Below are positions 19,177-28,688 of a stretch of DNA of 64,000 nt, piece by piece (position 1 is the stretch's first letter; every line of letters starts with the position of its first letter). Made by a program: the position numbers and the translations under genes. The notes beneath the pieces were generated by a model, which was not told the DNA's origin, made no database searches, and worked only from the letters and a program-made list of their open reading frames with translations. Location: assembly GCF_010119975.1 (NCBI RefSeq), contig NZ_CP048222.1, forward strand, positions 5,556,501-5,620,500. Reading direction: 5' to 3'. This DNA is from Rhodocytophaga rosea. Its GTDB lineage: Bacteria > Bacteroidota > Bacteroidia > Cytophagales > 172606-1.

Positions 19177-19210
19177 TAAAAAGGAGCATATAATATGCTC
19201 CTTTTTTGTT
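19177..19210. terminator. Bidirectional terminator
   Basis: GGAGCATA and TATGCTCC form a perfect stem with a three-base loop. It is flanked by A-rich sequence on the left and six T residues on the right, so it can serve both the SusC/SusD operon and the convergent minus-strand gene ending at 19224. Confidence 0.9.
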
Positions 19211-19223
19211 GGAGTATTGGTGG

Positions 19224-19928
19224 TTATAAGGTATTGGCAAAAATTAAAACCTGCGTTAAATCTTCCTTATTCTTCACACTCAGTTTATGTTGCTTGATAA
19301 ATTCATATACTTTATCGCTGAGTGCGCCAAACTGAGCAGCAAAATCCTTTTTGTCCTTGGCTATTTCAACTACCTGATTTTCTATCGCGAGATATAATTT
19401 TTCCTTCTTTACAATCCTGCTGGATGCGTCACCCATATCCAGAGCAGCTACATAATTGCCTTTTACTTTTTCAACTTCTATTCTTGAAAACAAACTCCAT
19501 TTACCCTCAAGAACTACCTGAAAGAAGCCAACGGTTTGAATACCCTGAAAAGTAAAATTTTTTGGGTTTGCAAATTTTACTGTAGTCCCTTTTTCCGTAT
19601 CAAACCACTCAAATCTGGATACGCCGTCTGATTGAAGCACTTTTACTTTATTGTCTACTTTGATCTCAATCTGCCTTTTAGCTACCTCATACTTGAGTGG
19701 ATAGTTCTCAATTATTTTGTTATTAGATAAGTAGATGGTGCCTATATACCAATTATCAGACAGATAAGTAGACCCCTTGGTTTCGGGCGTTTCGTAAGGA
19801 ATTTCATCTATTCTTCCGGTTGCATTGGAACCCAGGTATATAGATTTGCCCGGCATAGATTGAGCAACCGCATGAATCCCCAACAACAACTGAGTTCCAA
19901 AAAAACATAGTAAAATAAATTTGTGCAT
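19224..19928 (-). CDS. Exported protein of unknown function
   Basis: A 234-residue protein I do not recognise. A hydrophobic signal peptide ends near AVAQ (about residue 23), so it is exported to the periplasm or beyond. It lacks a lipobox cysteine. The mature part is rich in beta strands early (YIGTIYLSNNKIIENYPLKYEV) and ends in a helical Lys-rich segment that reads FAAQFGALSDKVYEFIKQHKL. It converges on the SusC/SusD operon and shares a terminator with it but has its own upstream region. The pattern of short strands with polar edges resembles small periplasmic beta proteins of Bacteroidota, without a known activity. Confidence 0.75.
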   Translation of the reverse strand: MHKFILLCFFGTQLLLGIHAVAQSMPGKSIYLGSNATGRIDEIPYETPETKGSTYLSDNWYIGTIYLSNNKIIENYPLKYEVAKRQIEIKVDNKVKVLQSDGVSRFEWFDTEKGTTVKFANPKNFTFQGIQTVGFFQVVLEGKWSLFSRIEVEKVKGNYVAALDMGDASSRIVKKEKLYLAIENQVVEIAKDKKDFAAQFGALSDKVYEFIKQHKLSVKNKEDLTQVLIFANTL

Positions 19929-20446
19929 AGATCAATAGAAAGTTAAATACAAAACAAATTAACGAAAATATAGTGTTTTATAGAATCTTTTTAACCGGCT
20001 CAGATTATAATATTATAAGGTTGCCTGTAAAGCAGGGTATATCCAATAAATCTGTTTACAAAAGTTTGAGGATGATTATAACTATTATCTTTTTGTTAAA
20101 TTCATTTGTGAACACTGTGGATCAGTACCACCTTTATATCTCTTTAACAATTCATTAACACTACTCTATGGGCAACAGCCTTAATTTGCCTGTTATTTCA
20201 TAAAAGCGAGTAACAAAATAGCATAAAAGGTAGCAGGGGCATAATATACCGGATTTGGTCGAGTAATTTGCCGGAGTGTCGAAAGAATAACCCCAACAGT
20301 CTAATAGTTGTAAAGTTCCGGTAACAAAAAGCATAATTTGCACATTATCTTGTTAGGTACTGGCATAATATGGGCGGGGGATTGGTATTTACTTGTTGCA
20401 ACAGAAGGAAATTAACAAGAAAGTCAGATAGTAAAAACATAATTTT
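19929..20446. other. 518-base intergenic region
   Basis: AT-rich in its left half and more mixed after 20160. It should contain divergent promoters for the exported protein on the minus strand and the small membrane protein on the plus strand. I see no confident promoter, riboswitch or gene; a 60-codon minus frame inside it has no supporting features. Confidence 0.4.
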
Positions 20447-20662
20447 ATGATGAATAAATACGCCTTAGTTGATGCAGCTTTTATAGTTGGAACAGCCGTT
20501 ATTTTACTGGCATTAAATCAGTTTGGCAAGATGGATATAGTAAAGACCTATGCTGTGCCTGTTATGTATGGATGCTATTTGATTGGCCGTTTCTCTGTCA
20601 AACTTGTTAAGAAAAGTGCTTCAAAACAAGAATCAAAGCTGGAAAGTATCACAGAAAGATAA
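20447..20662 (+). CDS. Small two-helix membrane protein
   Basis: A 71-residue protein with two hydrophobic segments: about residues 7-25 (ALVDAAFIVGTAVILLAL) and about 35-50 (YAVPVMYGCYLIGRF). A charged Lys/Glu-rich tail follows. It starts with two consecutive ATG codons, either of which could be used. I do not recognise a family. It is alone on this strand between a 518-base gap and the MarR operator region 180 bases downstream, and nothing shows it belongs to the efflux operon. Confidence 0.6.
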   Translation: MMNKYALVDAAFIVGTAVILLALNQFGKMDIVKTYAVPVMYGCYLIGRFSVKLVKKSASKQESKLESITER

Positions 20663-20784
20663 ACAACAGCAAACTCATTTGTCAACCGGAGTGCCATAGC
20701 ACACGGGATGCGGAAGGTATGGTAATGGATGTATGAACGTAAGCAAAGGTGAAATGTGAGAAGTTTTTATTTTTTGACTATATC

Positions 20785-20820
20785 GTTTACAGTGTAAACT
20801 ATTTATAACATAAACTATTT
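20785..20820 (+). promoter_or_regulatory. Operator-like palindrome and direct repeat upstream of marR-efflux operon
   Basis: GTTTAC-AGT-GTAAAC at 20785-20799 is a perfect 6-3-6 palindrome. The ten-base word TAAACTATTT occurs at 20795-20804 and again at 20811-20820, overlapping the palindrome's right arm. It lies 25-60 bases before the MarR gene start. The symmetry and position fit an autoregulatory MarR-family binding site. Confidence 0.55.
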
Positions 20821-20844
20821 TCAGGAACAGGAGTTTATCAATTG

Positions 20845-21381
20845 ATGAGTAAAGAAAAATGGAAGGAAGGTGTAGCTCCTTTAGGGCTTTATTTTAGTTT
20901 TCTTACCAAGCATTTTGCCGGTGCCATGGTACAGAAGCTTTCGCACATTGATCTGGATAAGTATTTCCGGATACTGGTGGTATTAGAACAGGCGGATGCA
21001 ACTTTTACCCAGCAGAATCTTTCCGATCATTTTAAAACCAATAAGGCATCGGTTGTAAGAATTGTGGATCACCTGGCAAAAAAAGGATATGTCCGGCGCA
21101 GGGTAAATAACAAAGATAGAAGAGAGCATTTGCTGATCCTGACTGAAAAAGCAAAAAATGAACTGCCAGCTATTAAAGAAGCCTTGTGCGAACTTGAAAA
21201 AAATGCGTTTAAAGGATTTACCGATGAGCAGAAACAAATATTCTTCCAGTTACTGGATCAAATCTATGTGAATATGTCTGACTTACCAGTGGAAGAAGCA
21301 GCAATTAAATACGGAAAAATAACTCCATCAGCCACAAGCAAACGGAAAAAACGACTATTGGTACAGGTAGAAAATCAGTAA
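20845..21381 (+). CDS. MarR-family transcriptional regulator
   Basis: A 178-residue winged-helix regulator from the ATG at 20845, preceded by an AGGAACAGGAG ribosome site; a TTG one codon upstream is in frame but less likely. The MarR core shows the recognition region FTQQNLSDHFKTNKASVVRIVDHLAKKGYVRR, and the wing is NNKDRREHLLILTEKAK. MarR proteins are dimers that usually repress and release DNA on binding small hydrophobic or phenolic ligands. The adaptor gene follows after 42 bases, and the palindrome upstream suggests it controls itself and the RND pump. The C-terminal KRKKR tail is an extra basic segment. Confidence 0.93.
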   Translation: MSKEKWKEGVAPLGLYFSFLTKHFAGAMVQKLSHIDLDKYFRILVVLEQADATFTQQNLSDHFKTNKASVVRIVDHLAKKGYVRRRVNNKDRREHLLILTEKAKNELPAIKEALCELEKNAFKGFTDEQKQIFFQLLDQIYVNMSDLPVEEAAIKYGKITPSATSKRKKRLLVQVENQ

Positions 21382-21423
21382 TGAAATAGATATTTAACAA
21401 CATATAATAAATAATAAACTAGA

Positions 21424-22569
21424 ATGAGTAAAACTTTAAAAATGGTATTGATTGGCGCTGTATTGCTGATTATTGTAGCAATGGTAGCTGTACCGAGAAT
21501 GGGAATTCTGAAAGGAGATGATGGCCCTAAAAAAGGTTCGGGAACTGCAGCTGCTACAGTACCAGGAGGTGGCGGCCCAGGTGGTGTGGCAGTAGATGTG
21601 ATGCTGGTGAAAACCGAAAAACTCAACAACCAGATTCAGTCTACGGGTACGATTATGGCCAATGAAGAAGTAGAATTACGGAGCGAAATTAATGGAAAAA
21701 TCAGCCAGATCTATTTTAATGAAGGTGACCGGGTGAAAAAAGGGCAATTACTGGTTCGCATCAACGATGATGAGCAGCAGGCGCAGCTCAAACGCTTAGA
21801 ATATAATATTAAGTTAAACCAGGATCAGGAATTCCGCCAGAAAAGGCTCCTGGAAAAAGAGGCCATCAGCCAGCAGGAATACGATATTGTACTAACACAG
21901 CTGAATTCCAGCAATGCAGAGTTGCAACAATTACGGGCAGTGATAGCCAAATATTCTATCCGTGCACCTTTCGATGGGATTATCGGCTTACGCTATGTGA
22001 GTGCCGGCAGTTATGTATCGCCTAGTTCGCAGATTGCCTTTATGCAGGACATTGATCCGGTAAAAATTGAATTTTCTGTTCCGGAAAAATATGCAGGACA
22101 GGTAAAAGCAGGAAATAAAATTGGTTTTACTATTAATGGCATAGACAAACAATATGAAGGAAACGTATATGCGGTAGAACCAAGAATTGATCTGGCTACC
22201 CGTTCCTTACGTATCCGGGCTACTTCACCCAATCCTGCCCGGGAACTGCTTCCGGGCGCTTTTGCGAAGGTACAGCTTACCCTGCAAACCATTGATGATG
22301 CGGTGATGATCCCGACAGAAGCCTTGATTCCGGAATTACAGGGACAAAAAGTGTTTTTGTACAAGAATGGTGTGGCTAAGTCTTTTCCGGTAGAAACCGG
22401 TATCCGTACCGAGAGAAAAATTCAGATCACCAAAGGGGTACAAATTAACGATAGTTTGATTATTACCGGCCTCCTGCAGTTGAAAGACAGCATGCAGGTA
22501 AAAGTGAGAGATTTGAGAACTAACGAAGCCCCTAAAAATAACAACCAGCTTACCAGTGCTGGCAAATAA
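21424..22569 (+). CDS. RND efflux pump periplasmic adaptor
   Basis: A 381-residue membrane fusion protein linking an RND pump to an outer-membrane channel. An N-terminal membrane anchor (about 5-25) is followed by a Gly/Pro linker. The biotin-lipoyl-like halves are VELRSEINGKISQIYFNEGDRVKKGQLLVRIND and SIRAPFDGIIGLRYVSAGSYV. A short alpha-hairpin lies between them, then beta-barrel and membrane-proximal domains. It sits 42 bases after the MarR gene and 11 bases before the pump gene. The short hairpin suits contact with a TolC-like protein. Drug or metabolite range cannot be deduced. Confidence 0.95.
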   Translation: MSKTLKMVLIGAVLLIIVAMVAVPRMGILKGDDGPKKGSGTAAATVPGGGGPGGVAVDVMLVKTEKLNNQIQSTGTIMANEEVELRSEINGKISQIYFNEGDRVKKGQLLVRINDDEQQAQLKRLEYNIKLNQDQEFRQKRLLEKEAISQQEYDIVLTQLNSSNAELQQLRAVIAKYSIRAPFDGIIGLRYVSAGSYVSPSSQIAFMQDIDPVKIEFSVPEKYAGQVKAGNKIGFTINGIDKQYEGNVYAVEPRIDLATRSLRIRATSPNPARELLPGAFAKVQLTLQTIDDAVMIPTEALIPELQGQKVFLYKNGVAKSFPVETGIRTERKIQITKGVQINDSLIITGLLQLKDSMQVKVRDLRTNEAPKNNNQLTSAGK

Positions 22570-22580
22570 CTTCATAGCTT

Positions 22581-25500
22581 ATGAATATTTCATCACTTAG
22601 CATTAACCGCCCGGTTCTGGCCACTGTTTTCTCGATAGTAATTCTGCTATTTGGGTTTATTGGCTTTACCACCCTGGGTGTACGGGAATATCCCAGTGTA
22701 GACCCCCCGATCGTAACAGTACAAACCAACTATACCGGTGCCAATGCCGATATTATTGAATCGCAGATCACAGAGCCGCTGGAAGAGTCTATCAATGGGA
22801 TTGCAGGTATCAATGCCTTAACTTCTCAGAGCAGCGATGGGCGTAGTAGTATTACGGTAGAGTTTGACCTGGAAGTAGATCTGGAAGCGGCTGCCAACGA
22901 CGTTCGCGACCGGGTGTCTCGGGCACAGCGTAATTTGCCTCAGGATGCCGATCCACCTATTGTATCTAAAGCAGATGCCAATGCGGAAACCATACTTTCG
23001 CTCACGGTACAAAGCGATAGCCGGAGTTTACTCGAACTATCGGAAATAGGTAATAATGTTTTTAAAGAACGGCTGCAAACTATTCCAGGTATAAGTGAAA
23101 TCCGGATATGGGGTGAGAAAAAATATGCCATGCGCCTGCTTATGGACCCTGATAAACTGGCTGCTTATCAACTGGCTCCGCTGGATGTGAGAAATGCCCT
23201 GGTCAGGCAAAATGTGGAACTTCCATCCGGAAGAATTGAAGGCTATGGAACAGAATTAAGTGTACGGACTTTAGGCCGCCTGAGAACGGTGCAGGAGTTT
23301 AGTGATATGATCATTAAAGAAACAGAAGGTTCTATTGTACGCTTCAGTGATATTGGAAAGGCAGTATTAGCTCCTGAGAATGAACGAAGCCTTTTAAGAG
23401 GAAATGGTGGCATCCCTATGATAGGGGTGGCCGTAACGCCGCAGCCTGGGGCTAATTATATAGCCATTGCCGATGAGTTTTATAAAAGAGTAGATCAGAT
23501 TAAAAAAGAATTGCCTAAAGATCTTAAACTGGGAATGGCCCTGGACACAACCGTTAATATCCGTAAGGCTATTACAGAAGTAGAAGAAACCATTCTGATC
23601 GCATTCGGGCTGGTAGTTCTGGTAATTTTTGTATTCCTCCGTGACTGGCGTACCACATTGATTCCGGTATTGGCGATTCCGATTTCGCTCATCGGTACTT
23701 TTTTCATTATGTACATTTCAGGGTTCTCTATAAACATTCTTACCCTGCTTGGAATTGTACTGGCTACCGGCCTGGTCGTAGATGATGCGATTGTCGTATT
23801 AGAAAATATCTATACAAAGATTGAGGAAGGCATGGACCCTAAAGAAGCCGGACATAAAGGTTCACAGGAGATTATTTTTGCTATTATTTCTACTACTATC
23901 ACGCTGGCAGCTGTATTTTTACCAATTATATTTTTGCAAGGTATTACCGGACGATTATTCCGTGAATTTGGGGTGGTAGTAGCAGGTTCTGTTATTATTT
24001 CTGCTTTTGTTTCTTTGACACTTACACCTATGATGAGTGCCAGATTTCTAAAAAAGAAAGTAAAACCAAGCAAGTTTTACCAGGTTACAGAACGGTTTTT
24101 TGAGAGGATGACCGAGGGATATAATAAATCCCTGCAAGCATTTATGGGTTACCGCTGGGTGGCTATTGTGATTATGGTGGTGTCAGGAGGAATTATCTTA
24201 GGTATCGGGTCACAACTTCCTTCTGAGTTAGCGCCCTTAGAAGATAAAAGCCGGTTAAATATTCAGGCTACTGCCCCTGAAGGTACTTCCTATGAATTAA
24301 TGGATCAATACATAGAAAAAATAGTTGAATTAGTAGATACAATGGATGTAAGAGAATCCATTCTTTCGGTTACGGCTCCCGGATTTAGTGGTTCAGGCGC
24401 TGTAAATACCGGCTTTGTCCGAATGACAATGGTAGATCCAACCAAACGTGACATTACACAGCAGCAACTGGCGGATAAATTAGGAGGCATAGCCCGGCAG
24501 TATAATTTCGCCCGTACTTTTGTGGTGCAAGAGCAAACCATTGGCGGCGGTAGAGGAGCAGGTTTGCCAGTTCAATATGTATTGCAGGCACCTAATTTCG
24601 AAAAACTGAAAGAAATCATACCTAAATTCATGGATAAAGCCCAAGCTGATCCGAATTTTCAGGTAGTTGACTTGAATCTGAAATTCAATAAGCCTGAACT
24701 TAGTATTGAAATTGACCGGGAACGTGCCAGAATCTTGGGGGTATCTGTACTGGATATTGCCGAAACCTTGCAGTTGTATTACAGTGGTCAGCGTTTTGGC
24801 TATTTTATTAAAGACGGTAAACAATACCAGGTAATTGGCCAGGCCGACCGCTCCAACCGGGATGAACCTGTAGATTTAAGTTCTATTTATGTTAAAAACG
24901 ACAAGAGCGAGTTAATTAAATTAGATAATGTAGTAAAATTAAGCGACCAGAGCAGCCCACCACAATTATACCGTTATAACCGCTATGTAGCTGCCACAGT
25001 TTCTGCATCACCAGCTCCGGGTGTTACTTTAGGCCAGGGCATTGAAGCGATGGATAGAATTGCTAATGAGGTACTCGATGACTCTTTTTCAACAAGTCTG
25101 GCAGGTACTTCTAAAGAGTTTGCAGAAAGTTCAAGCAGCTTACTATTTGCATTTTTACTGGCTCTGGTGCTGATTTACCTGATTTTGTCGGCGCAGTTTG
25201 AAAGCTTCACCGACCCATTAATTATCATGTTTACGGTACCTTTGGCTTTAGCCGGTGCGGTATTGTCCTTATGGTTATTTGGGCAAACATTGAATATTTT
25301 CAGCCAGATTGGGATTATTGTACTGATCGGGATTGTAACTAAAAATGGAATTCTGATCGTGGAATTTGCCAACCAGCGTAAAGAAGAAGGCTTGTCGGTG
25401 AAGGATGCCGTAGTTGATGCTGCTACTCAGCGTTTGCGTCCTATTCTGATGACGAGTTTAGCTACTGTTCTGGGTGCGCTGCCGATTGCATTAGCCCTGG

Positions 25501-25676
25501 GAGCTGCCTCTAAAAGCCGGATGCCTATTGGTATTGCCATCATCGGTGGCTTGATGTTTTCGTTGATACTCACGTTATATGTAATACCTGCCCTATATTC
25601 TTATATTTCCAGAAGGGTTAAACCACATGAGCAAAAAGCCCAGGAAGTACGGCAGCTGGAAAGTGCAGGTGTTTAA
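22581..25676 (+). CDS. RND efflux pump inner-membrane permease (HAE1 family)
   Basis: A 1031-residue proton-driven RND transporter of the AcrB-like HAE1 family. The first membrane helix (PVLATVFSIVILLFGFIGF) is followed by a large periplasmic porter region. Helix 4 holds the proton-relay aspartates in GLVVDDAIVVLENI, and the second half has the matching GIVTKNGILIVEFANQ segment. Length and internal duplication are normal. It takes substrates from periplasm or membrane and passes them through the adaptor to the TolC-like channel. It is 11 bases after the adaptor gene, so co-translated; a 106-base gap with a hairpin separates it from the channel gene. Confidence 0.96.
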   Translation: MNISSLSINRPVLATVFSIVILLFGFIGFTTLGVREYPSVDPPIVTVQTNYTGANADIIESQITEPLEESINGIAGINALTSQSSDGRSSITVEFDLEVDLEAAANDVRDRVSRAQRNLPQDADPPIVSKADANAETILSLTVQSDSRSLLELSEIGNNVFKERLQTIPGISEIRIWGEKKYAMRLLMDPDKLAAYQLAPLDVRNALVRQNVELPSGRIEGYGTELSVRTLGRLRTVQEFSDMIIKETEGSIVRFSDIGKAVLAPENERSLLRGNGGIPMIGVAVTPQPGANYIAIADEFYKRVDQIKKELPKDLKLGMALDTTVNIRKAITEVEETILIAFGLVVLVIFVFLRDWRTTLIPVLAIPISLIGTFFIMYISGFSINILTLLGIVLATGLVVDDAIVVLENIYTKIEEGMDPKEAGHKGSQEIIFAIISTTITLAAVFLPIIFLQGITGRLFREFGVVVAGSVIISAFVSLTLTPMMSARFLKKKVKPSKFYQVTERFFERMTEGYNKSLQAFMGYRWVAIVIMVVSGGIILGIGSQLPSELAPLEDKSRLNIQATAPEGTSYELMDQYIEKIVELVDTMDVRESILSVTAPGFSGSGAVNTGFVRMTMVDPTKRDITQQQLADKLGGIARQYNFARTFVVQEQTIGGGRGAGLPVQYVLQAPNFEKLKEIIPKFMDKAQADPNFQVVDLNLKFNKPELSIEIDRERARILGVSVLDIAETLQLYYSGQRFGYFIKDGKQYQVIGQADRSNRDEPVDLSSIYVKNDKSELIKLDNVVKLSDQSSPPQLYRYNRYVAATVSASPAPGVTLGQGIEAMDRIANEVLDDSFSTSLAGTSKEFAESSSSLLFAFLLALVLIYLILSAQFESFTDPLIIMFTVPLALAGAVLSLWLFGQTLNIFSQIGIIVLIGIVTKNGILIVEFANQRKEEGLSVKDAVVDAATQRLRPILMTSLATVLGALPIALALGAASKSRMPIGIAIIGGLMFSLILTLYVIPALYSYISRRVKPHEQKAQEVRQLESAGV

Positions 25677-25710
25677 CAATTATTATTTTGTATAGAAACT
25701 CATTCAATAG

Positions 25711-25751
25711 CTGCGTAAGGACCAGGCTTATTAAGCCTATTCCTTACGCAG
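25711..25751. other. Strong hairpin between pump and channel genes
   Basis: CTGCGTAAGGA (25711-25721) pairs perfectly with TCCTTACGCAG (25741-25751), and an inner AGGCTTA/TAAGCCT stem continues across the loop. There is no T-run, so it is probably not a simple terminator. It may be an RNA processing or stability element that sets the ratio of channel to pump. Confidence 0.75.
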
Positions 25752-25782
25752 CTCTCAACTTTAAAACTACTTTTGACCACTC

Positions 25783-27096
25783 ATGATAAAAAATACTTTT
25801 ATCAGTCTGCTGCTTTTGCCTGCACTTTCCTTTGCGCAGGAAGCAAATAGAACAGATACATTAACGATTGAAAAAGCAGTAGGAATCGCCCTGGAAAATA
25901 ATTACACTATTAGAATTGCTGAGCGTGAAAAACAAATTTCCGCCAATGACTACCGGCTGGGGGTAGCTGCTTTTTTGCCAACCCTGGGTTTAGATGGAAT
26001 CCGGAGTTATTCTATAAATGATACCAAGCAAGTATCTTTTAATGGAGATGTTAGGGAAGTAGATAATGCCAGATCAAACCGTATATCTGGTTCTGTATTG
26101 TTCAACTGGACTGTTTTTGACGGTACCAGAATGTTTATTGCCTATGACCAGCTGAAGGAATTACGCAATGCCGGTGAAGAAATAGCCAAAGTAAATATCG
26201 AAAATTCTATTGCCACAGTAAGTAATTCCTATTATAATATTATTCAGCAACAGGAAAAAGTAAGTGCATTTACCGATGCCCTCAATATTTCCCAGCAGCG
26301 GCTCGACTTAGCCAAAGCACAGTATGAAGTGGGTTCAGGCTCCAAATTGAATTACCTGGCTGCCCAGGTCGATTATAATACCGATAAATCTGCCTTAATC
26401 CAGCAAGAGCGTTTATTGACAAATGCCAAAGTAAGCTTGAATGAAATATTGGGTAGAACTTCTGAGGCAGATTTTATAGTATCAGATACAATTATTGTAG
26501 ATGAGAATTTGGAACTGACTGCTCTGCGTGAGTCTACCATTCAACGCAACCCAAATCTGCTTTTAGCCCAGCGGAACCGCAATATCGCTTACCTGGAAAC
26601 GAAAGCTTTAAAAGCAGAACGCTTTCCAAGGCTGAGTTTAACTGGCGATTATACTTATAGCCGGGCTGAAGCGGCTGTAGGTTTTGCCTTGAGTAACAGG
26701 AACGCAGGATATACCTATGGAGCCAGAGTAACCATGAATATATTAAACGGATTAGACCAGAACCGCCGTATCCAGAATGCCAAAATTCAGCGGGAAGTTA
26801 CAGATATCAGAATTGATGAGCTGAAAGTACAACTGGAGGCAGACCTACAGCGGGCATACACCGACTACCAGAACAGCCTCAATCTGATCGCCCTGGAAAA
26901 GGAAAACCTGGCCATTGCCCGGCAGAATATCGATATTGCCCTGGAACGCTATAAACTGGGTGTATCTACCCCGCTCGAACTCCGGGAGGTACAACGGAAT
27001 GCCGTAAATACAGAAAGCCGCCTGATCGATGCAGAATATGCCGGGAAACTGGCCGAAATTGAGTTACTGCGCCTGAGCAGCCGGATTATTCAGTAA
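25783..27096 (+). CDS. TolC-family outer-membrane efflux channel
   Basis: A 437-residue TolC/OEP-family protein with a signal peptide ending near SFAQE (about 19). Two homologous halves each contain long coiled-coil helices, with YNIIQQQEKVSAFTDALNISQQRLDLAKAQYEVGSGSKLNYLAAQ in the first and LNLIALEKENLAIARQNIDIALERYKLGVSTPLELREVQ in the second. The protein forms the trimeric exit duct for the preceding RND pump. It is the last gene of the MarR operon. Its separation by the hairpin suggests post-transcriptional tuning, or some independent expression. A terminator follows. Confidence 0.95.
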   Translation: MIKNTFISLLLLPALSFAQEANRTDTLTIEKAVGIALENNYTIRIAEREKQISANDYRLGVAAFLPTLGLDGIRSYSINDTKQVSFNGDVREVDNARSNRISGSVLFNWTVFDGTRMFIAYDQLKELRNAGEEIAKVNIENSIATVSNSYYNIIQQQEKVSAFTDALNISQQRLDLAKAQYEVGSGSKLNYLAAQVDYNTDKSALIQQERLLTNAKVSLNEILGRTSEADFIVSDTIIVDENLELTALRESTIQRNPNLLLAQRNRNIAYLETKALKAERFPRLSLTGDYTYSRAEAAVGFALSNRNAGYTYGARVTMNILNGLDQNRRIQNAKIQREVTDIRIDELKVQLEADLQRAYTDYQNSLNLIALEKENLAIARQNIDIALERYKLGVSTPLELREVQRNAVNTESRLIDAEYAGKLAEIELLRLSSRIIQ

Positions 27097-27186
27097 TCAT
27101 TCAGTAATGAGTATAGAGTGGTGAGTACAGAGATTTAAAATTCAGATACAAGCAATAACAAAACTCTTCTATGAGATTTAAAAATA

Positions 27187-27220
27187 AAAGCCCGGTTTTT
27201 GAACCAGGCTTTTTTATTTA
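27187..27220. terminator. Terminator after the efflux operon
   Basis: AAAAGCCCGGTT and AACCAGGCTTTT pair across a TTTG loop with one mismatch, followed by a T-run. The A-rich left side allows function on the minus strand for frr as well. Confidence 0.9.
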
Positions 27221-27274
27221 TTAGCATCAAGCTGAATTAAATACCAGCTATACTTAATACTCACTACTTCCGGA

Positions 27275-27835
27275 TTACACCGTCATGATTTCCGCTTCTT
27301 TATTAGTCATCAGTACATCTATTTTGGCAATATAGCTATTGGTCAGGTCCTGCACTTTGTCTTCAGCCCGTTTTACTTCATCTTCTGAAGCGCCCTCTTT
27401 CAGAAGTTTCCTCAGCGATTCATTGGTATCTTTACGGATATTACGGATGCCTACTTTTCCGGTTTCTATTTCATTCTTTACTTTTTTCACCAGTTCCCGT
27501 CTGCGTTCTTCTGTTAAAGGCGGAATGTTGAGGCGTACCATATCACCATCCAGTTGGGGAGTCAGTTTCAGGTCACTGTTATTGATAGCTTTATTAATTT
27601 CCCCGATCATTTTCTTTTCAAAAGGTTTAATCAAAATCGTACGGGCATCGGGCGTATTTACCGTAGCCACCTGATTGAGGGGCGTCATGGTTCCGTAGTA
27701 TTCGACTGACAAGCCATCCAGCATAGAAGGCATCGCTTTGCCGGCACGGATCTTATTGAGTTCAGCACTAGTATGCTTTACCGTTTTTTCCATTGAGTCT
27801 TTGGCATCTTCCAAGAATAATTGTATTTCTTCCAT
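27275..27835 (-). CDS. frr: Ribosome recycling factor
   Basis: Ribosome recycling factor splits post-termination ribosomes together with EF-G. The 186 residues match the family length. The first domain begins MEEIQLFLEDAKDSMEKTV and includes the conserved HTSAELNKIRAGKAMPSMLDGLSVEYYG. The C-terminal helix shows DKVQDLTNSYIAKIDVLMTNKEAEIMTV. It follows pyrH on the minus strand by 139 bases, a common bacterial neighbour pair; tsf and rpsB, which often precede pyrH, are not next to it here. Confidence 0.98.
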   Translation of the reverse strand: MEEIQLFLEDAKDSMEKTVKHTSAELNKIRAGKAMPSMLDGLSVEYYGTMTPLNQVATVNTPDARTILIKPFEKKMIGEINKAINNSDLKLTPQLDGDMVRLNIPPLTEERRRELVKKVKNEIETGKVGIRNIRKDTNESLRKLLKEGASEDEVKRAEDKVQDLTNSYIAKIDVLMTNKEAEIMTV

Positions 27836-27974
27836 TGTTAATAATGAATTAGGGGTTTATCAAGCTATCTGTTATTGATTGTACAATTCAATACGTATAG
27901 ATGGTAAGATGAATGTATCATTCTAAAAGCATCAGCTTATGTAATTACGACCGTATACGTAAACTGTTCATACT

Positions 27975-28688
27975 TTAGTTCATAGAAATCAGGGTACCTA
28001 TATCATCATCTCCCTGTATAAGACGATATAAATTACCTGCTTTATTCATATCAAACACAATAATTGGCAGGTTATTTTCCTTACAAAGCGTAAAGGCGGT
28101 CATGTCCATTACATTCAGGCCCATCTGGTAAACTTCTTCAAAAGAAATTCTGGTATACCTGGTGGCTGTTGGATCTTTTTCCGGGTCGGCAGTATACACG
28201 CCGTCTACCCTGGTGCCTTTTAGTACTACATCGGCTTCAATCTCAATGGCCCGCAGACTTGCTGTAGAATCGGTAGTAAAATAAGGGTTACCAATACCGG
28301 CTCCAAAAATTACAACCCTGCCTTTTTCCAGGTGACGAACCGCCCGGCGGCGAATGAATGGCTCACATACCTGTTCCATTTTAATACCAGACATCAGTCT
28401 TGTAAACAGTCCTACTTTCTCCAATGCCCCCTGCAAAGCCATCGCATTAATTACGGTAGCCAGCATTCCCATATAATCCCCTTGTACCCGGTCGATGCCA
28501 GCAGCTGCCGCATCTGTACCTCTGAAAATATTTCCTCCACCTATTACAATGGCTACCTGCGTTCCTGCATCCATCACCCGTTTGATCTCTCCGGAATATT
28601 GCATTAAAATTTTAGGATCTATTCCATACCCTTTATTACCGCTGAGCGCTTCGCCACTTAATTTGAGAAGAATTCTTTTGTACTTCAT
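27975..28688 (-). CDS. pyrH: Uridylate (UMP) kinase
   Basis: Bacterial UMP kinase phosphorylates UMP to UDP in pyrimidine nucleotide synthesis, a hexamer of the amino-acid-kinase fold. The 237-residue protein has [14 protein letters not shown] at the N terminus, the phosphate loop [10 protein letters not shown] and [20 protein letters not shown] for ATP and UMP binding. It precedes frr. A TATCTTTG promoter element lies upstream at 28793-28800, giving a leader of about 98 bases. Confidence 0.98.
   Translation of the reverse strand: MKYKRILLKLSGEALSGNKGYGIDPKILMQYSGEIKRVMDAGTQVAIVIGGGNIFRGTDAAAAGIDRVQGDYMGMLATVINAMALQGALEKVGLFTRLMSGIKMEQVCEPFIRRRAVRHLEKGRVVIFGAGIGNPYFTTDSTASLRAIEIEADVVLKGTRVDGVYTADPEKDPTATRYTRISFEEVYQMGLNVMDMTAFTLCKENNLPIIVFDMNKAGNLYRLIQGDDDIGTLISMN

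Noticed and set aside
11899-20000. 15-base word TCTTTTTAACCGGCT shared between 11899-11913 and 19986-20000
   Set aside because: In 64 kb a couple of 15-base matches are expected by chance; nothing else around the two sites agrees.
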